Positions 42,497-51,750 of a DNA stretch of 64,000 bases are shown one piece after another; the stretch's first letter is position 1; each line of letters opens with the position of its first letter. The notes beneath the pieces are model-generated. The model saw only the letters and a program-made list of their open reading frames with translations, ran no database searches and was not told where the DNA came from. The position numbers and the translations under genes are program-made. Source of the DNA: an uncultured Collinsella sp. (GTDB lineage Bacteria; Actinomycetota; Coriobacteriia; Coriobacteriales; Coriobacteriaceae); the NCBI GenBank assembly GCA_959026535.1, contig CAUFMB010000002.1, positions 1 to 64,000 on the forward strand, given 5' to 3'.

Positions 42497-44500
42497 TCAC
42501 CTATGGCCGAAAAACTCGGCGTCCGCCGCTCGCCAGGGGCGGAAGGTGGCGGGATCGACCTTTACATGAGCTGCGGCGGGTACGTCGTACCATTTGACCG
42601 TGTAGCCGGCGCCGTGAGAGCAAAAGACCGAGTCGGGCGTGTTGGGCAGATCGGCCTCGGGCTCATAGGCGGCCGTCTCGATTACGCACTCGGCATCATG
42701 GCAAGGCGCATAGCCGGCGAACTCCAGGTACAGATGCCCACGACCACTCGTGTAGGCAGCCACCTCCAGCGCGTAATCCTGCACCTCGGATGCCGGTACG
42801 CGACCCACAAGCGTCGCCCGATCGCCCGCCATCGTCGGTGGCTCGTACTCGGCACCCATGCGCGTGGCATCCGAGAGCGCCCGGCCCACGCACTCCCCCG
42901 GCACCTCAACCTCAAAGTGGTACCACGGCTCCAACAGCACCGTCGCGCCGGCCTCACGCGCCCGCATGAGCCCCTGACGAATCGCGCGGTACGTGGCCTG
43001 GCGAAAATCGCCGCCCTCGGTGTGTTTGGCATGCGCACGGCCGCCCGTGAGCGTAATGCGCACATCGGTGATGGGCGAGCCGGTCAGCACGCCCAGGTGA
43101 TCGCGCTCCATGGCGTTGGTGAGTGCCAGACGCTGCCAGTTAAGATCGAGCTCGTCGGTCGAGGTCACGGTGCCAAACTGCACGCCCGAACCCGCCGGCA
43201 ACGGTTCCAGGCACAGATGCACCTCGGCATAGTGGCGCAGTGGCTCAAAGTGGCCCACGCCCTCGACCGGCTGCGAAATAGTCTCCTTATAGAGAATGCC
43301 GCCAGACTCAAACGCAACCGAAAGGCCAAAACGATCGGCCAACACCCGCTGCACGACCTCGAGCTGCACCGCCCCCATGAGCTGCAGATGTATTTGTTCA
43401 AGATGCGTGTTCCAGCTTACGCCGAGCATGGGATCTTCATCCGCCAACTCAGTCAGCGCTTTGAACACCGCGTGGACATCGTGTTCGCCCGGAAGCACCG
43501 TATAGGTGAGGACCGGAGCAATGACGGGCGCATCGCCCGCGGGCTCCGCGCCCAGGGCGTCCCCTGGGCGAACGTGCGCAAGACCCGTCACAGCACAAAT
43601 ACCGCCAGCAGCAACTTCTTGGGCAAGCTCATACTTCTCGCCGTTATAGATGCGTACCTGATCGACCTTCTGTTCCCATGTCTCGGCACCGGAACGTCCG
43701 TCAATCATCTGCTTGGCATGCAACGTGCCGCCGGTCACTTTAACCCAAGCCAAACGCTCGCCGTGATCCCCGCGGCTGACACGATAGACGCGCGCGGCAA
43801 ACTCCGGGAGCCACGCCTGTTCGCGCATCAGCGCGCATATGCCATCCAGCAGCTCGTCCACGCCTTGGTCCTTGAGCGCCGAGCCGGCAAAGCAGGGAAA
43901 GAGCTTGCGCTCGGCAACCATGCGCGACAGCGTTGCGACAGAAAGCTCGCCCGCTTCAAAAAACTCCTCGAGCGCCGCCTCGTCCAACGCAGCAGCGTCC
44001 TCCTGAACGGCGCCGCCCGCCAGCAGTTCGTTGGCATCCAGGCAGCCCTCGGAAAGACGTTGCCTAAGTTGTGCCAGCAAAACATCGCGGCCGGGATTCT
44101 CCAAATCGATTTTGTTGATGAAGATGAACGTCGGGATGTCATAGCGCGCAAGCAGGCGCCACAGGGTTTCGGTGTGCCCTTGCACGCCGTCGTTGGCGCC
44201 CACAACCAAAATCGCGTAGTCGAGTGCGCGCAGCGTGCGCTCCGCCTCGGCAGAAAAATCGACATGCCCCGGCGCATCCACGAGCATGACGTGGGTATCG
44301 CCATGGTCGAGCACGGCCTGCGACGAGAAGATCGTGATGCCGCGCTCGCGCTCGATCGCGTTAGTGTCCAGATGCGAATCGCCATCGTCCACGCGGCCGC
44401 GCTTGCGGATGCGACCCGCGTTGAACAGCATGGCCTCGGCCAGCGTGGTCTTGCCAGCATCGACATGCGCCAAGATTCCAACGACCACTTGCTTCGACAT
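42497..44500 (-). CDS. TetM/EF-G-like translational GTPase
   Basis: A 667-aa GTPase of the ribosomal-protection / EF-G superfamily. AHVDAGKT (G1), ERGITI (G2), DAPGHVDF (G3) and NKIDLENPG (G4) are clear. Domains III-V follow, with a C-terminal CSHGAGYTVKWYDVP. It resembles Tet(M)-type tetracycline protection proteins but is sufficiently different that resistance is not assured; it may be a ribosome rescue or protection factor. AGAGGAGAG lies upstream of the ATG at 44500; an upstream in-frame start would add 23 residues. Confidence 0.88.
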   Translation of the reverse strand: MSKQVVVGILAHVDAGKTTLAEAMLFNAGRIRKRGRVDDGDSHLDTNAIERERGITIFSSQAVLDHGDTHVMLVDAPGHVDFSAEAERTLRALDYAILVVGANDGVQGHTETLWRLLARYDIPTFIFINKIDLENPGRDVLLAQLRQRLSEGCLDANELLAGGAVQEDAAALDEAALEEFFEAGELSVATLSRMVAERKLFPCFAGSALKDQGVDELLDGICALMREQAWLPEFAARVYRVSRGDHGERLAWVKVTGGTLHAKQMIDGRSGAETWEQKVDQVRIYNGEKYELAQEVAAGGICAVTGLAHVRPGDALGAEPAGDAPVIAPVLTYTVLPGEHDVHAVFKALTELADEDPMLGVSWNTHLEQIHLQLMGAVQLEVVQRVLADRFGLSVAFESGGILYKETISQPVEGVGHFEPLRHYAEVHLCLEPLPAGSGVQFGTVTSTDELDLNWQRLALTNAMERDHLGVLTGSPITDVRITLTGGRAHAKHTEGGDFRQATYRAIRQGLMRAREAGATVLLEPWYHFEVEVPGECVGRALSDATRMGAEYEPPTMAGDRATLVGRVPASEVQDYALEVAAYTSGRGHLYLEFAGYAPCHDAECVIETAAYEPEADLPNTPDSVFCSHGAGYTVKWYDVPAAAHVKVDPATFRPWRAADAEFFGHR

Positions 44501-44687
44501 GGCTCTCCTCTTATTGCAAGCCCATCGCACGCGACAACGGGCATCCTCGTTCCACACTGGATGATACAATTTACGGGCCGGCGGGCGAAGTGGACTCTAT
44601 CCCCCGACCGAGCTCATCGCCCTGCGTTGCCGCGCGGCGATTTTCGTAGGTTCGCGCCTTGCGAAAGCCGGCTTGCAAAACAGTGCA

Positions 44688-44727
44688 GCGAACGAAAATA
44701 GCCCCACCCGGGGCCATTTTCGTTCGC
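44688..44727. terminator. Hairpin after the GNAT gene
   Basis: GCGAACGAAAAT (44688-44699) pairs with 44716-44727, with a GCCCC/GGGGC inner stem. The T tract is weak. Confidence 0.6.
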
Positions 44728-44754
44728 ACGAATTATTGATATGAGCCCTCGCTC

Positions 44755-45243
44755 TTATGCCTCGCGCAGCCAGTCAAACGCAACACGCGGCGTGCCGTCC
44801 GACACATACACGACGCCGGCACGCTCGAACCCCGCCTTAATACTCGCACCCTGCATGGGCAGGTTATCCTGATGCGTGTCGATACGCAGGTGGTTGGCGC
44901 GCTCCTTGGCAAAGGCAAACATCGCAGCCGCGATGCCGTGCGCGGTGCCATCGGACGCCACACGGTGCAGCACGGCGTACGGAGTGTCGCTGCGCCATTG
45001 ACCGTCCTCAATGACGTCATAGCACTCGTCCGGACCCGGTAAAAAGGCAAACGTCGCCACCACGCGACCGTCGACTTCGCACACATAACTGCCACCAGCG
45101 GCAATATCGGCAGCCAGTTGCTCGGCCGAAGGCGTGCCCTCGGGCCACTGCGTGGCGTTGCCATGCGCGCGCATAAAGGCGCGGGCCACGTCATAGATAG
45201 CCATGACGGCGGGAGTGTCGGTATCGAGGGTTTTTCTGATCAT
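44755..45243 (-). CDS. GNAT-family N-acetyltransferase
   Basis: A 162-aa acetyl-CoA-dependent N-acetyltransferase. HRVASDGTAHGIAAAMFAFA is the acetyl-CoA pyrophosphate loop and following helix, and NLPMQGASIKAGFERAG is the C-terminal GNAT segment. The substrate is unknown. The start is the ATG at 45243; a GTG lies immediately before it. It shares a divergent regulatory region with the small zinc protein. Confidence 0.85.
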   Translation of the reverse strand: MIRKTLDTDTPAVMAIYDVARAFMRAHGNATQWPEGTPSAEQLAADIAAGGSYVCEVDGRVVATFAFLPGPDECYDVIEDGQWRSDTPYAVLHRVASDGTAHGIAAAMFAFAKERANHLRIDTHQDNLPMQGASIKAGFERAGVVYVSDGTPRVAFDWLREA

Positions 45244-45264
45244 CACGCGGCGACCTCACGTTTA

Positions 45265-45296
45265 TTGGTATCACTTTGATTGAGCAATGATACCAA
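45265..45296. promoter_or_regulatory. TTGGTATCA inverted repeat
   Basis: TTGGTATCA at 45265-45273 and TGATACCAA at 45288-45296 form a perfect 9-bp inverted repeat with a 14-bp spacer, between two divergent genes. It is similar to the TTGGTATAA iterons at 42.4 kb. Confidence 0.5.
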
Positions 45297-45320
45297 CGTT
45301 TTGAGAAGGGCACGAAGCAG

Positions 45321-45617
45321 ATGGGAAGCAAAAAGCGAGCCGCCTGGTCAAAGGCCAAAAGCGAGTTTTTAGGCGCTGCCACCGGCGGCGATATGAGCGA
45401 CCTGTTTGCACGCGAGGACGAGCGCCGCGACGCCCTGGACGCCGAGCGCGATGAAGCTTGGCGCTACAAGTCGTGCGAGCGCAAAAACCGTTACGACACG
45501 CGTGCCGAGGCCGAGGCCGTTATGGCCGACTGCGAAAACCGCGGACGCCGCGGGCTGGCCTGCTACAAATGCGAATACTGCGGCGGCTGGCACCTGACGT
45601 CGCACCCTTGGAAATAG
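45321..45617 (+). CDS. Small zinc-ribbon-like protein
   Basis: A 98-aa protein. Residues 1-50 are charged and helical. The C terminus has C52, C71 and a CYKCEYCGGWHLTSHP ribbon (C81, C84, C87, H91), suggesting a zinc site. Similar small proteins occur in phages and bacteria. GAGAAGGG precedes the ATG. The function is unknown. Confidence 0.8.
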   Translation: MGSKKRAAWSKAKSEFLGAATGGDMSDLFAREDERRDALDAERDEAWRYKSCERKNRYDTRAEAEAVMADCENRGRRGLACYKCEYCGGWHLTSHPWK

Positions 45618-45665
45618 GCCCCGCATCGACACGGCACCGATGGAGCGTCAACCATCGTACGCAAG

Positions 45666-46370
45666 CTACGGGCGCGGCGGCACCAAAACATCGTAGCGAA
45701 CGGCCTTGCCCGCAAGCTGATAGCTCGGCTTAACGCCGGCAAGCAGTGGCCCCTTCACCGGCCGTTTGATAACGACCTTGCGCGGCCGCACCGCAAGCGC
45801 GGCTTCGACCAGCGCCTCCTCATCGGCACACGGCTGCTCCAGATGGTGCAAGAGTTGGAACTTCTTTTTAACCGCCGCGCTCTTGGTGCGCTCGGGAAAC
45901 ATGGGGTCCAGATACACCACGTCGGGAGCCGCGAGCTCGCCCTGCCCGATCAACTCAGCTGCATGGCGAAGGCCGGCAATACTGTCCTCGCCCGCATGTA
46001 AGCGCATGCGTGACACGGCAGCCGCAAGCGCCGGATCATCTGCCGCGCGATCCAGGGCATCCTGAAGCAGCGCCGCGATCACGCAATCCTGCTCATACAG
46101 ATCGACGGTAAAGCCCGCGGCCGCCAGCAGCAGCGAATCCTCGCCAAATCCTGCCGTGGCGTCAATCGCCCATGGGCTCTCGATGCCTTTTGCGCGCGCA
46201 GCCTTTACCAGCAGCTCTTGCTGCAGACGGCCCTGCTTGAGCCGCGGAAGCATGCGAGTATAATCGGCACGCAGTTCCATCGTGCCGTCGGTGAGCGTGA
46301 GGCCCTCGGACGTCCCGGTCAGCTCAAGCCCCGCGGCCCGAGCAATAGAAAAGGGATCGACGACGCCCAT
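45666..46370 (-). CDS. rsmJ: 16S rRNA (guanine1516-N2)-methyltransferase-like protein
   Basis: A 234-aa class I SAM methyltransferase. DATAGFGEDSLLLAAAGF is the SAM-binding loop and YLDPMFPERTKSAAVKKKFQ is the RsmJ motif. AAGGAG precedes the ATG. RsmJ methylates 16S rRNA G1516. No truncation is seen. Confidence 0.9.
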   Translation of the reverse strand: MGVVDPFSIARAAGLELTGTSEGLTLTDGTMELRADYTRMLPRLKQGRLQQELLVKAARAKGIESPWAIDATAGFGEDSLLLAAAGFTVDLYEQDCVIAALLQDALDRAADDPALAAAVSRMRLHAGEDSIAGLRHAAELIGQGELAAPDVVYLDPMFPERTKSAAVKKKFQLLHHLEQPCADEEALVEAALAVRPRKVVIKRPVKGPLLAGVKPSYQLAGKAVRYDVLVPPRP

Positions 46371-46433
46371 GGGTACTCCTTAACAAGCAAAACGAATACG
46401 CGAGCGCCGTTCATGTCGGCACCCAACCGTCCG

Positions 46434-46577
46434 CTATTGTCCCACATGCGACAGGGCCCACAGCATCCCAATGCAAAGCACCGCCATTAATCCCGTGCAC
46501 ACGGCAGCGATCACAGAATCACCCATGCGCCTTCCCAACGACCGCGGCTCACGCACTTGCCCTGCTCCGTACATCAT
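46434..46577 (-). CDS. 47-aa single-pass membrane protein
   Basis: A short gene with AAGGAGGAG just before the ATG. A basic N terminus (VREPRSLGRRMG) precedes one hydrophobic segment (VIAAVCTGLMAVLCIGMLWA, about residues 22-41). It lies upstream of rsmJ on the same strand with a 63-bp gap. The strong ribosome binding site and clean helix support a real gene; its function is unknown. Confidence 0.65.
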   Translation of the reverse strand: MMYGAGQVREPRSLGRRMGDSVIAAVCTGLMAVLCIGMLWALSHVGQ

Positions 46578-46806
46578 GGCTCCTCCTTGAGACCAGCTCC
46601 TTGTTACGGCCTCATCATCTCAGCGCCGCACATGAGCTGCCATCGATTTGCCTTACAGCTGGCTTTCCTTTTTGAAAGATTGCCCCGCACAGACGAGAAG
46701 CGCTTTCTGACACACACGCCGTCACGTTGAACTACAATGTGCTTCACGATATGTGCAGCATATGGGACGCGCCAGACTGGCAGCGCCCGCATTGAAAGGA
46801 CTACCT

Positions 46807-47208
46807 ATGAGCGCCGCGCGCAAGACACTCAAAATCCTTGCCCTCATCTATTTTGTTTTGGGCATCGCCAACCTCGTCACTGGAATCGCCGGCGTCGCGA
46901 CCGGCGGCCTCGATTCCACGTACGGGTCGAACGCCATGCTCGCCGCGGTCGTGATTATCGCCAAGGGCCTCGTCGATCTCGCCGCGGGCGTTGCGGGCAT
47001 CAAGGGTGCCAACAAGCCTTCGCAGGTAGACGGTGCGTTTAAGCTCGGTATTGTTGCCGCGGTCGCCACGCTTGCCAAGGCGGTTCTCACGCTTCCCGCG
47101 TTTGGCGGTGACGCCATCAACTATGGCGCCTTTGTCATCGTGGTCTACGACCTGTTCTTTGTTCAGCAGGCGCACGCCGTTAAGGCCGAGAACAAGGACC
47201 GCCTGTAA
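46807..47208 (+). CDS. Four-helix membrane protein
   Basis: A 133-aa protein with about four hydrophobic helices (ILALIYFVLGIANLVTGIAG, AAVVIIAKGLVDLAAGVAGI, IVAAVATLAKAVLTLPAF, FVIVVYDLFFVQQAHAV) and short loops. AAAGGA precedes the ATG at 46807. No family is recognised. It is monocistronic with a terminator. Confidence 0.75.
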   Translation: MSAARKTLKILALIYFVLGIANLVTGIAGVATGGLDSTYGSNAMLAAVVIIAKGLVDLAAGVAGIKGANKPSQVDGAFKLGIVAAVATLAKAVLTLPAFGGDAINYGAFVIVVYDLFFVQQAHAVKAENKDRL

Positions 47209-47246
47209 GCGCTCGCTTCTCATAACCCCTGCAGCCAAGCAACTAA

Positions 47247-47284
47247 AAAGGGCCGATCGCGCATCTCCGCGGTCGGCCCTTTAC
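47247..47284 (+). terminator. Terminator after the four-helix protein
   Basis: AAAGGGCCGA (47247-47256) pairs with 47273-47282 and runs into TT. Confidence 0.85.
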
Positions 47285-47298
47285 GTTTGCCCAGATAA

Positions 47299-47335
47299 AA
47301 CCTACCAAAATAAACCTGTCCCTTTTTGGTAGGTT
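47299..47335. repeat. CTGTCCC-core stem-loop repeat B
   Basis: A 12-bp stem (47299-47310 and 47324-47335) with the identical 13-base loop as repeat A. The stem CCTACC/GGTAGG differs from CCTGCC/GGCAGG of repeat A by a paired change. It abuts the rlmA stop. Confidence 0.85.
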
Positions 47336-48146
47336 AGTGGCGGTACTCGGCGATGATGAAGTCGATGTCGGTTTGAAGGGTGTCCAAGTTTGCCAGGCGC
47401 TCTTTGTCGGCAGGGCGCGTGCGGTAGTAGTACGGCGTCATCTGGAACACCGCCTCGATGTCTGCCTGGGTCTGGAGCGTAATGTTCGCAGACACCCGCT
47501 GCGTTCCGACCAACTCGAGCTCGGTGGTCTTCGGCAGCTTCTCATCGTTAAGGTACGGCGTATCGTAGAGCACCTCCTTGAGCCCAAAGAGATGACGGGC
47601 ACCCGGCACCACGGTATAGAGTGAGCCCTCTGGAGCCAGCACGCGGGCAAATTCGCGCTCGTTAAAGGGGGCAAAGAGCTCGGTTACCATATCGAAGGCG
47701 CCATCGGCCACGGGGATATCCTTCATGTTGGCCACAAAATAGGTCGCATCGCCGCGCTTGGCGGCCAGGCGCACCATCTCCTTGCCCAGGTCGAAACCGT
47801 AGGCATCCACGCCCGGCACCGCGCCCATGGCACTCGTGTAATAGCCCTCGCCGCAGCAAATATCGAGCAGCGACATGGGACTGCTCGTAGATGCAGCACG
47901 CCCAGACACCTGCTTGCGCACCAGCTCGACCATCGCATCGCGCAACGGCGCATAGTAACCGCGGTTCAGAAAGTCGCGACGGCTGCGTGCCTGCGACTTG
48001 GGATCGCCCATGGAGTCGCCGCTCTTGGACGAGCGCAGCAGATATAGATAGCCCTCGCGCGCACGGTCAAACCGGTGCCCACCCGCGCATGCAGCACCGC
48101 GTTCGTCATCCACCAGCGGCTCATGGCAAACGGGACACAACAACAT
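47334..48146 (-). CDS. rlmA: 23S rRNA (guanine-N1)-methyltransferase
   Basis: A 270-aa RlmA-family enzyme. An N-terminal zinc finger (CPVCHEPL, then CAGGHRFD) precedes a Rossmann methyltransferase (LLDICCGEGYYT). GDPKSQARSRRDFLNRGYY matches the family. AAGGAG precedes the ATG. It methylates the G745/G748 region of 23S rRNA; the exact position cannot be read. Confidence 0.9.
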   Translation of the reverse strand: MLLCPVCHEPLVDDERGAACAGGHRFDRAREGYLYLLRSSKSGDSMGDPKSQARSRRDFLNRGYYAPLRDAMVELVRKQVSGRAASTSSPMSLLDICCGEGYYTSAMGAVPGVDAYGFDLGKEMVRLAAKRGDATYFVANMKDIPVADGAFDMVTELFAPFNEREFARVLAPEGSLYTVVPGARHLFGLKEVLYDTPYLNDEKLPKTTELELVGTQRVSANITLQTQADIEAVFQMTPYYYRTRPADKERLANLDTLQTDIDFIIAEYRH

Positions 48147-48202
48147 GGCAACTCCTTAGCGCGAACAACACAACGCCCACCATTGTCGCATGCCTTCCCC
48201 GC

Positions 48203-48260
48203 CTAGTCATTGGGGACGTTCTTGAATGACTAGTCGTTTTAGAACGTCCCCAATGACTAG
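48203..48260. repeat. Long palindromic repeat E
   Basis: A perfect 20-bp inverted repeat (48203-48222 and 48241-48260) with an 18-base spacer. Its arms contain GGGGACGTTCT, related to the core of the other stem-loop repeats. Confidence 0.8.
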
Positions 48261-48324
48261 TCGATTAGGAGTATCATCGTCTGCGCAAATAAGCACAAAA
48301 TAGCATGTTAGAGATTGAGAGCGT

Positions 48325-49707
48325 ATGGCTGACACCGTATCTAAGCACATTGACATGACCACCGGCTCGCTGTGGCGCAATATTCCCCTGTTCGCCTTCC
48401 CCGTGGCCGCCACGAGCATCTTGGAGCAGCTGTCGAACCTCATCGCCACGGTCATCATCGGTAACTTCTCGGGCGACCAGGGAACCCTCGCCATGGCGGC
48501 GGTCGGCTCCAATGTTCCGCTTACCAGCCTTATGCTCAACCTGTTTATTGGCATGTCGCTTGGCTCCAACGTGGTCATCGCCAACGCTATCGGCCGCAAC
48601 GATCAGAACATGGTCAAACGCGCCGTCCATACCTCGATTTTAATGGCGCTCGTGGGCTTTGTCGTCATCGCCCTGGGCGAGATCTTTGCCGAGCCCATGC
48701 TCGCCGCGCTCAACGTTCCCGCCGAAACCATGCCGCTCGCTTCGCTCTACCTGCGCGTCTTTTTGCTCAGCATGCCCTCGATCTTGCTCTACAACTTTGA
48801 GGCCGCGATCTTCCGCTCCGTCGGCATCACCCGCATGCCGCTGCAGGCGCTTGCTGTGTCCACCGTCCTCAACATTGGCCTGGACCTCATCTTTGTCCCC
48901 GTACTCCACTGGGGCGTCACAGGCGTCGCCATCGCCACCGCCATCGCCTACACCGTCAGCGCCGCTACGCTCTTTATCCGCCTGCTCAAGACCGACTCCG
49001 TCGTCCGCGTCACCCCGCGCGACTTGGCTATCGACCCCGTCGCCCTCAAGCGCATCGTCAAGATCGGCCTGCCCGCCGGCATCCAAAGCGCCGTCTTTGC
49101 TGTCGCCAACATCATCATCCAGTCTGCCATCAACAGCCTGGGCACCGAGGTCATGGCGGCATCGAGCGCCGCCATGAGCCTGGAGTACGTGTGTTACAAC
49201 CTGCTCAACAGCTTTAGCCAGGCTTGCACCACCTTTGTGGGACAAAACCACGGTGCCCGCAAGATCGACCGCTGCACCAAAACGCTCAAGGTCTGCCTGG
49301 TCGAAGGCGGTATCGTTGCACTCACCACGATTATCGTTATTGTCGGCCTGGGGCGCGAGATCCTATCGCTGTTCAACAGCGATCCCAACATCGTCTCGAT
49401 TGGCTATATCCGCGTGTGCTCGATCTTCCCGGCGTACGCCTTTAGCATGTTCTACGAAAACATGTCAGGCTACCTGCGCGGCTTTGGTATCTCGCTCACG
49501 CCCGCCCTCATCACCATGATCTGCGTCTGCGGCATCCGCTTCTATTGGGTGTTCTGCGTGTTCCCGCACTTCCGCACCTTTGCGAACATCATGATGGTCT
49601 ATCCCATCAGCTTGGGCACCACGGCGTTCTTTATGGTCGTGGCGGTGCTACTCTGCCACCCGGCACGCACCTATCGCGCCACCCAAGCCAAAGCGACAGC
49701 CCGCTAA
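48325..49707 (+). CDS. MATE-family efflux transporter
   Basis: A 460-aa membrane protein with twelve hydrophobic helices in two six-helix halves. LFAFPVAATSILEQLSNLIA and GDQG-like loop segments near residues 50-60, and FVGQNHGARKIDR in the second half, are typical of MATE exporters. It exports drugs or metabolites using Na+ or H+. No regulator is adjacent apart from the LysR gene downstream. Confidence 0.88.
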   Translation: MADTVSKHIDMTTGSLWRNIPLFAFPVAATSILEQLSNLIATVIIGNFSGDQGTLAMAAVGSNVPLTSLMLNLFIGMSLGSNVVIANAIGRNDQNMVKRAVHTSILMALVGFVVIALGEIFAEPMLAALNVPAETMPLASLYLRVFLLSMPSILLYNFEAAIFRSVGITRMPLQALAVSTVLNIGLDLIFVPVLHWGVTGVAIATAIAYTVSAATLFIRLLKTDSVVRVTPRDLAIDPVALKRIVKIGLPAGIQSAVFAVANIIIQSAINSLGTEVMAASSAAMSLEYVCYNLLNSFSQACTTFVGQNHGARKIDRCTKTLKVCLVEGGIVALTTIIVIVGLGREILSLFNSDPNIVSIGYIRVCSIFPAYAFSMFYENMSGYLRGFGISLTPALITMICVCGIRFYWVFCVFPHFRTFANIMMVYPISLGTTAFFMVVAVLLCHPARTYRATQAKATAR

Positions 49708-49734
49708 ACACCGCACTCAACGCCACGCCAGTCA

Positions 49735-50601
49735 TTAATTGACAATATGTGAGCTCATATAGTCGATAAAGCGCCTCGTGGCGATGGGCATGGTGTCCCA
49801 GCTGCGCCAGGCGGCCACCACGTCGCGCGAGGGGGCATGCACGATGGGCCGCACACGAATATCGGCTCGCATGCCCTCCACAGTACGACGGTAGAGCATG
49901 CTCACGCCTAGCCCCTCCTCCACCATCGCCATGATGGTGTAGTCGTCGGTCACCTCACTCGTCACGTGCGGCGACAGCCCATGCGACGCGAATGCATCGA
50001 GCACCAGACTCTGTTCGCCCTCATCCAGCAGCACAAACGGCTCGGACGCCAGATCGGTGAGTGTCACCTTTTCCTTTGCCGTCAGCGGATGCGCGGCCGG
50101 CAACAATGCTACCAACTCGTCGTGATAGACCACGCGCTTCTCGAGCCCAGCGGTAAATCCGCGCGCCGTAAAACAAAAATCAACCACGCCATCGTGCACC
50201 CGCTGGGCGTTGCGCGTGTAGTCGCCCTGCTTGAGGGTAAAGCGTACGCCCGGGTGCAGCGCACCAAAGTCGCGGATCACGCGCGGCAACACGGTTCGAC
50301 TCACGTTGGTAAACGTCGCGATACGAATATCGGTCGACGAAAGCCCCCGCAGCTCCTGGCGCTTGCCCTCGAGCTCGACCTCGGCAGTCACGATCTGGCG
50401 CAGGTACGGCAGATATTGTTTGCCGTCGCGCGTAAGCGAAACGCCCTGCTTACCGCGCTCGATAAGTGTGGTGCCCAGCTCGCGCTCGAGCGCCTTGACG
50501 GCCTGGCTCACCGCACTTTGCGTATAGCCCAACTCGTCCGCCGCGGCCTTAAGACTGCCGCGATCGACCACCATACAAACAATCTGATACCGCGATGCCA
50601 T
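49735..50601 (-). CDS. LysR-family regulator of the second DMT transporter
   Basis: A 288-aa LysR protein with an N-terminal winged helix (AAADELGYTQSAVSQAVKALE) and a substrate-binding-like domain. It is divergent from an EamA transporter 158 bp away. It is paralogous in arrangement to the 8175-10062 pair. Confidence 0.9.
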   Translation of the reverse strand: MASRYQIVCMVVDRGSLKAAADELGYTQSAVSQAVKALERELGTTLIERGKQGVSLTRDGKQYLPYLRQIVTAEVELEGKRQELRGLSSTDIRIATFTNVSRTVLPRVIRDFGALHPGVRFTLKQGDYTRNAQRVHDGVVDFCFTARGFTAGLEKRVVYHDELVALLPAAHPLTAKEKVTLTDLASEPFVLLDEGEQSLVLDAFASHGLSPHVTSEVTDDYTIMAMVEEGLGVSMLYRRTVEGMRADIRVRPIVHAPSRDVVAAWRSWDTMPIATRRFIDYMSSHIVN

Positions 50602-50759
50602 CGTGCCTCCACATCAATGCAGCCGTAAAACGTTTTGCCAGCGCTTTTCGCACCAACTTTAGCGTTTCTTAATCATACTGAAGATACATTCGCTTTACTA
50701 CATCCAAATCTGGGAGCAGAATCCTTTGTGCGAAACCGTTCTGTAACAAAAGGAGTCCC

Positions 50760-51662
50760 ATGGATCGCAAAAAAGCAATCGCGCTCTCATTTTCCGTTCC
50801 CGTCGCATGGGGCTTTTCGTATCCCCTCATGAAGATCGGTATGGACAGCATGAACGCCACGAGCATCGTCGCGCTACGCTGCATCATCGCCTTTGTGGTC
50901 TGCCTGCTGCTCTTCCACAAGCACGCGTTGCGCATCAACCGCGACCTTATGGTTCGTGCCGCCATCATCGGTGCCATCATGGCAACCGAGCTCACCTGCA
51001 TGTGCCTGGGCTCCAGCCTCACCTCCGCCTCCACCGCCGGCTTTTTGCAGAGCCTGACGGTCGTAATCGTGCCGTTTGCCAACGCCGCCCTGCTGCGTCG
51101 CGCCCCCGAGCGCAAAGTGCTCGTCGGCACCGCCATCGTCACCTGCGGTATGTTGCTGCTCTCGGGCGCAGACTTTACCAGCCTGAATCCCGGCGCGATC
51201 ATCATGCTGCTCTCGGCCTTTGTCTACGCTGGACATATCATTGTCGCCAAGCGCTTTGTCGAAGAAGTCGACCCGCTGGCCCTGGGCGTTTGGCAGCTGG
51301 GCTTCGGCGGCTTGTTCTCGGGCATCGCCGCATTCACCTTTGGCGGCTTCACGCTTCCCAGTACGCCCAGCGAGGTCGTGGTCGTCATCGCACTCGCACT
51401 CATCTGCTCTGCCTATGGCTTTATCACCCAAACGCTCGTGCAGCCCCACGTGCCTGCCGAGACCACCGGCTTCGCCTTCTCGCTCGAGCCGGTATGCTCC
51501 GCCGTCTTTTCGTTCTTCTTGGTCGGCGAGGTCCTGAGCCCCATCGCCTTCCTTGGCGCCGCTCTCATCCTCACCGGCGTCATGGTGGCAACCGTCGAGC
51601 TTCCGCGCCTCCGCGCACATGGACAGGCTCGCATGACAGGAGCGCCCGAGCGCGTCTCGTAG
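50760..51662 (+). CDS. Second EamA-family (DMT) transporter
   Basis: A 300-aa ten-helix transporter with two EamA halves. AAAAGGAG precedes the ATG. LEPVCSAVFSFFLVGEVLSP is the typical C-terminal EamA motif. It is divergent from a LysR gene. The substrate is unknown. Confidence 0.9.
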   Translation: MDRKKAIALSFSVPVAWGFSYPLMKIGMDSMNATSIVALRCIIAFVVCLLLFHKHALRINRDLMVRAAIIGAIMATELTCMCLGSSLTSASTAGFLQSLTVVIVPFANAALLRRAPERKVLVGTAIVTCGMLLLSGADFTSLNPGAIIMLLSAFVYAGHIIVAKRFVEEVDPLALGVWQLGFGGLFSGIAAFTFGGFTLPSTPSEVVVVIALALICSAYGFITQTLVQPHVPAETTGFAFSLEPVCSAVFSFFLVGEVLSPIAFLGAALILTGVMVATVELPRLRAHGQARMTGAPERVS

Positions 51663-51750
51663 ACCCCGCTCCTTATACAGCCGCGGCATAAAGGCAACCG
51701 GTGCGCCTTTACAATAGATGCCAACAGAGCATCTGCCATAAAGGAGCCCC

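Noticed and set aside
42497..44500. Naming the TetM-like gene as a tetracycline resistance determinant
   Set aside because: The family match is only general and no resistance-specific evidence is visible.
42224..44701. 825-codon plus-strand frame over the TetM-like gene
   Set aside because: Antisense shadow; the minus-strand gene has all GTPase motifs and a strong ribosome binding site.
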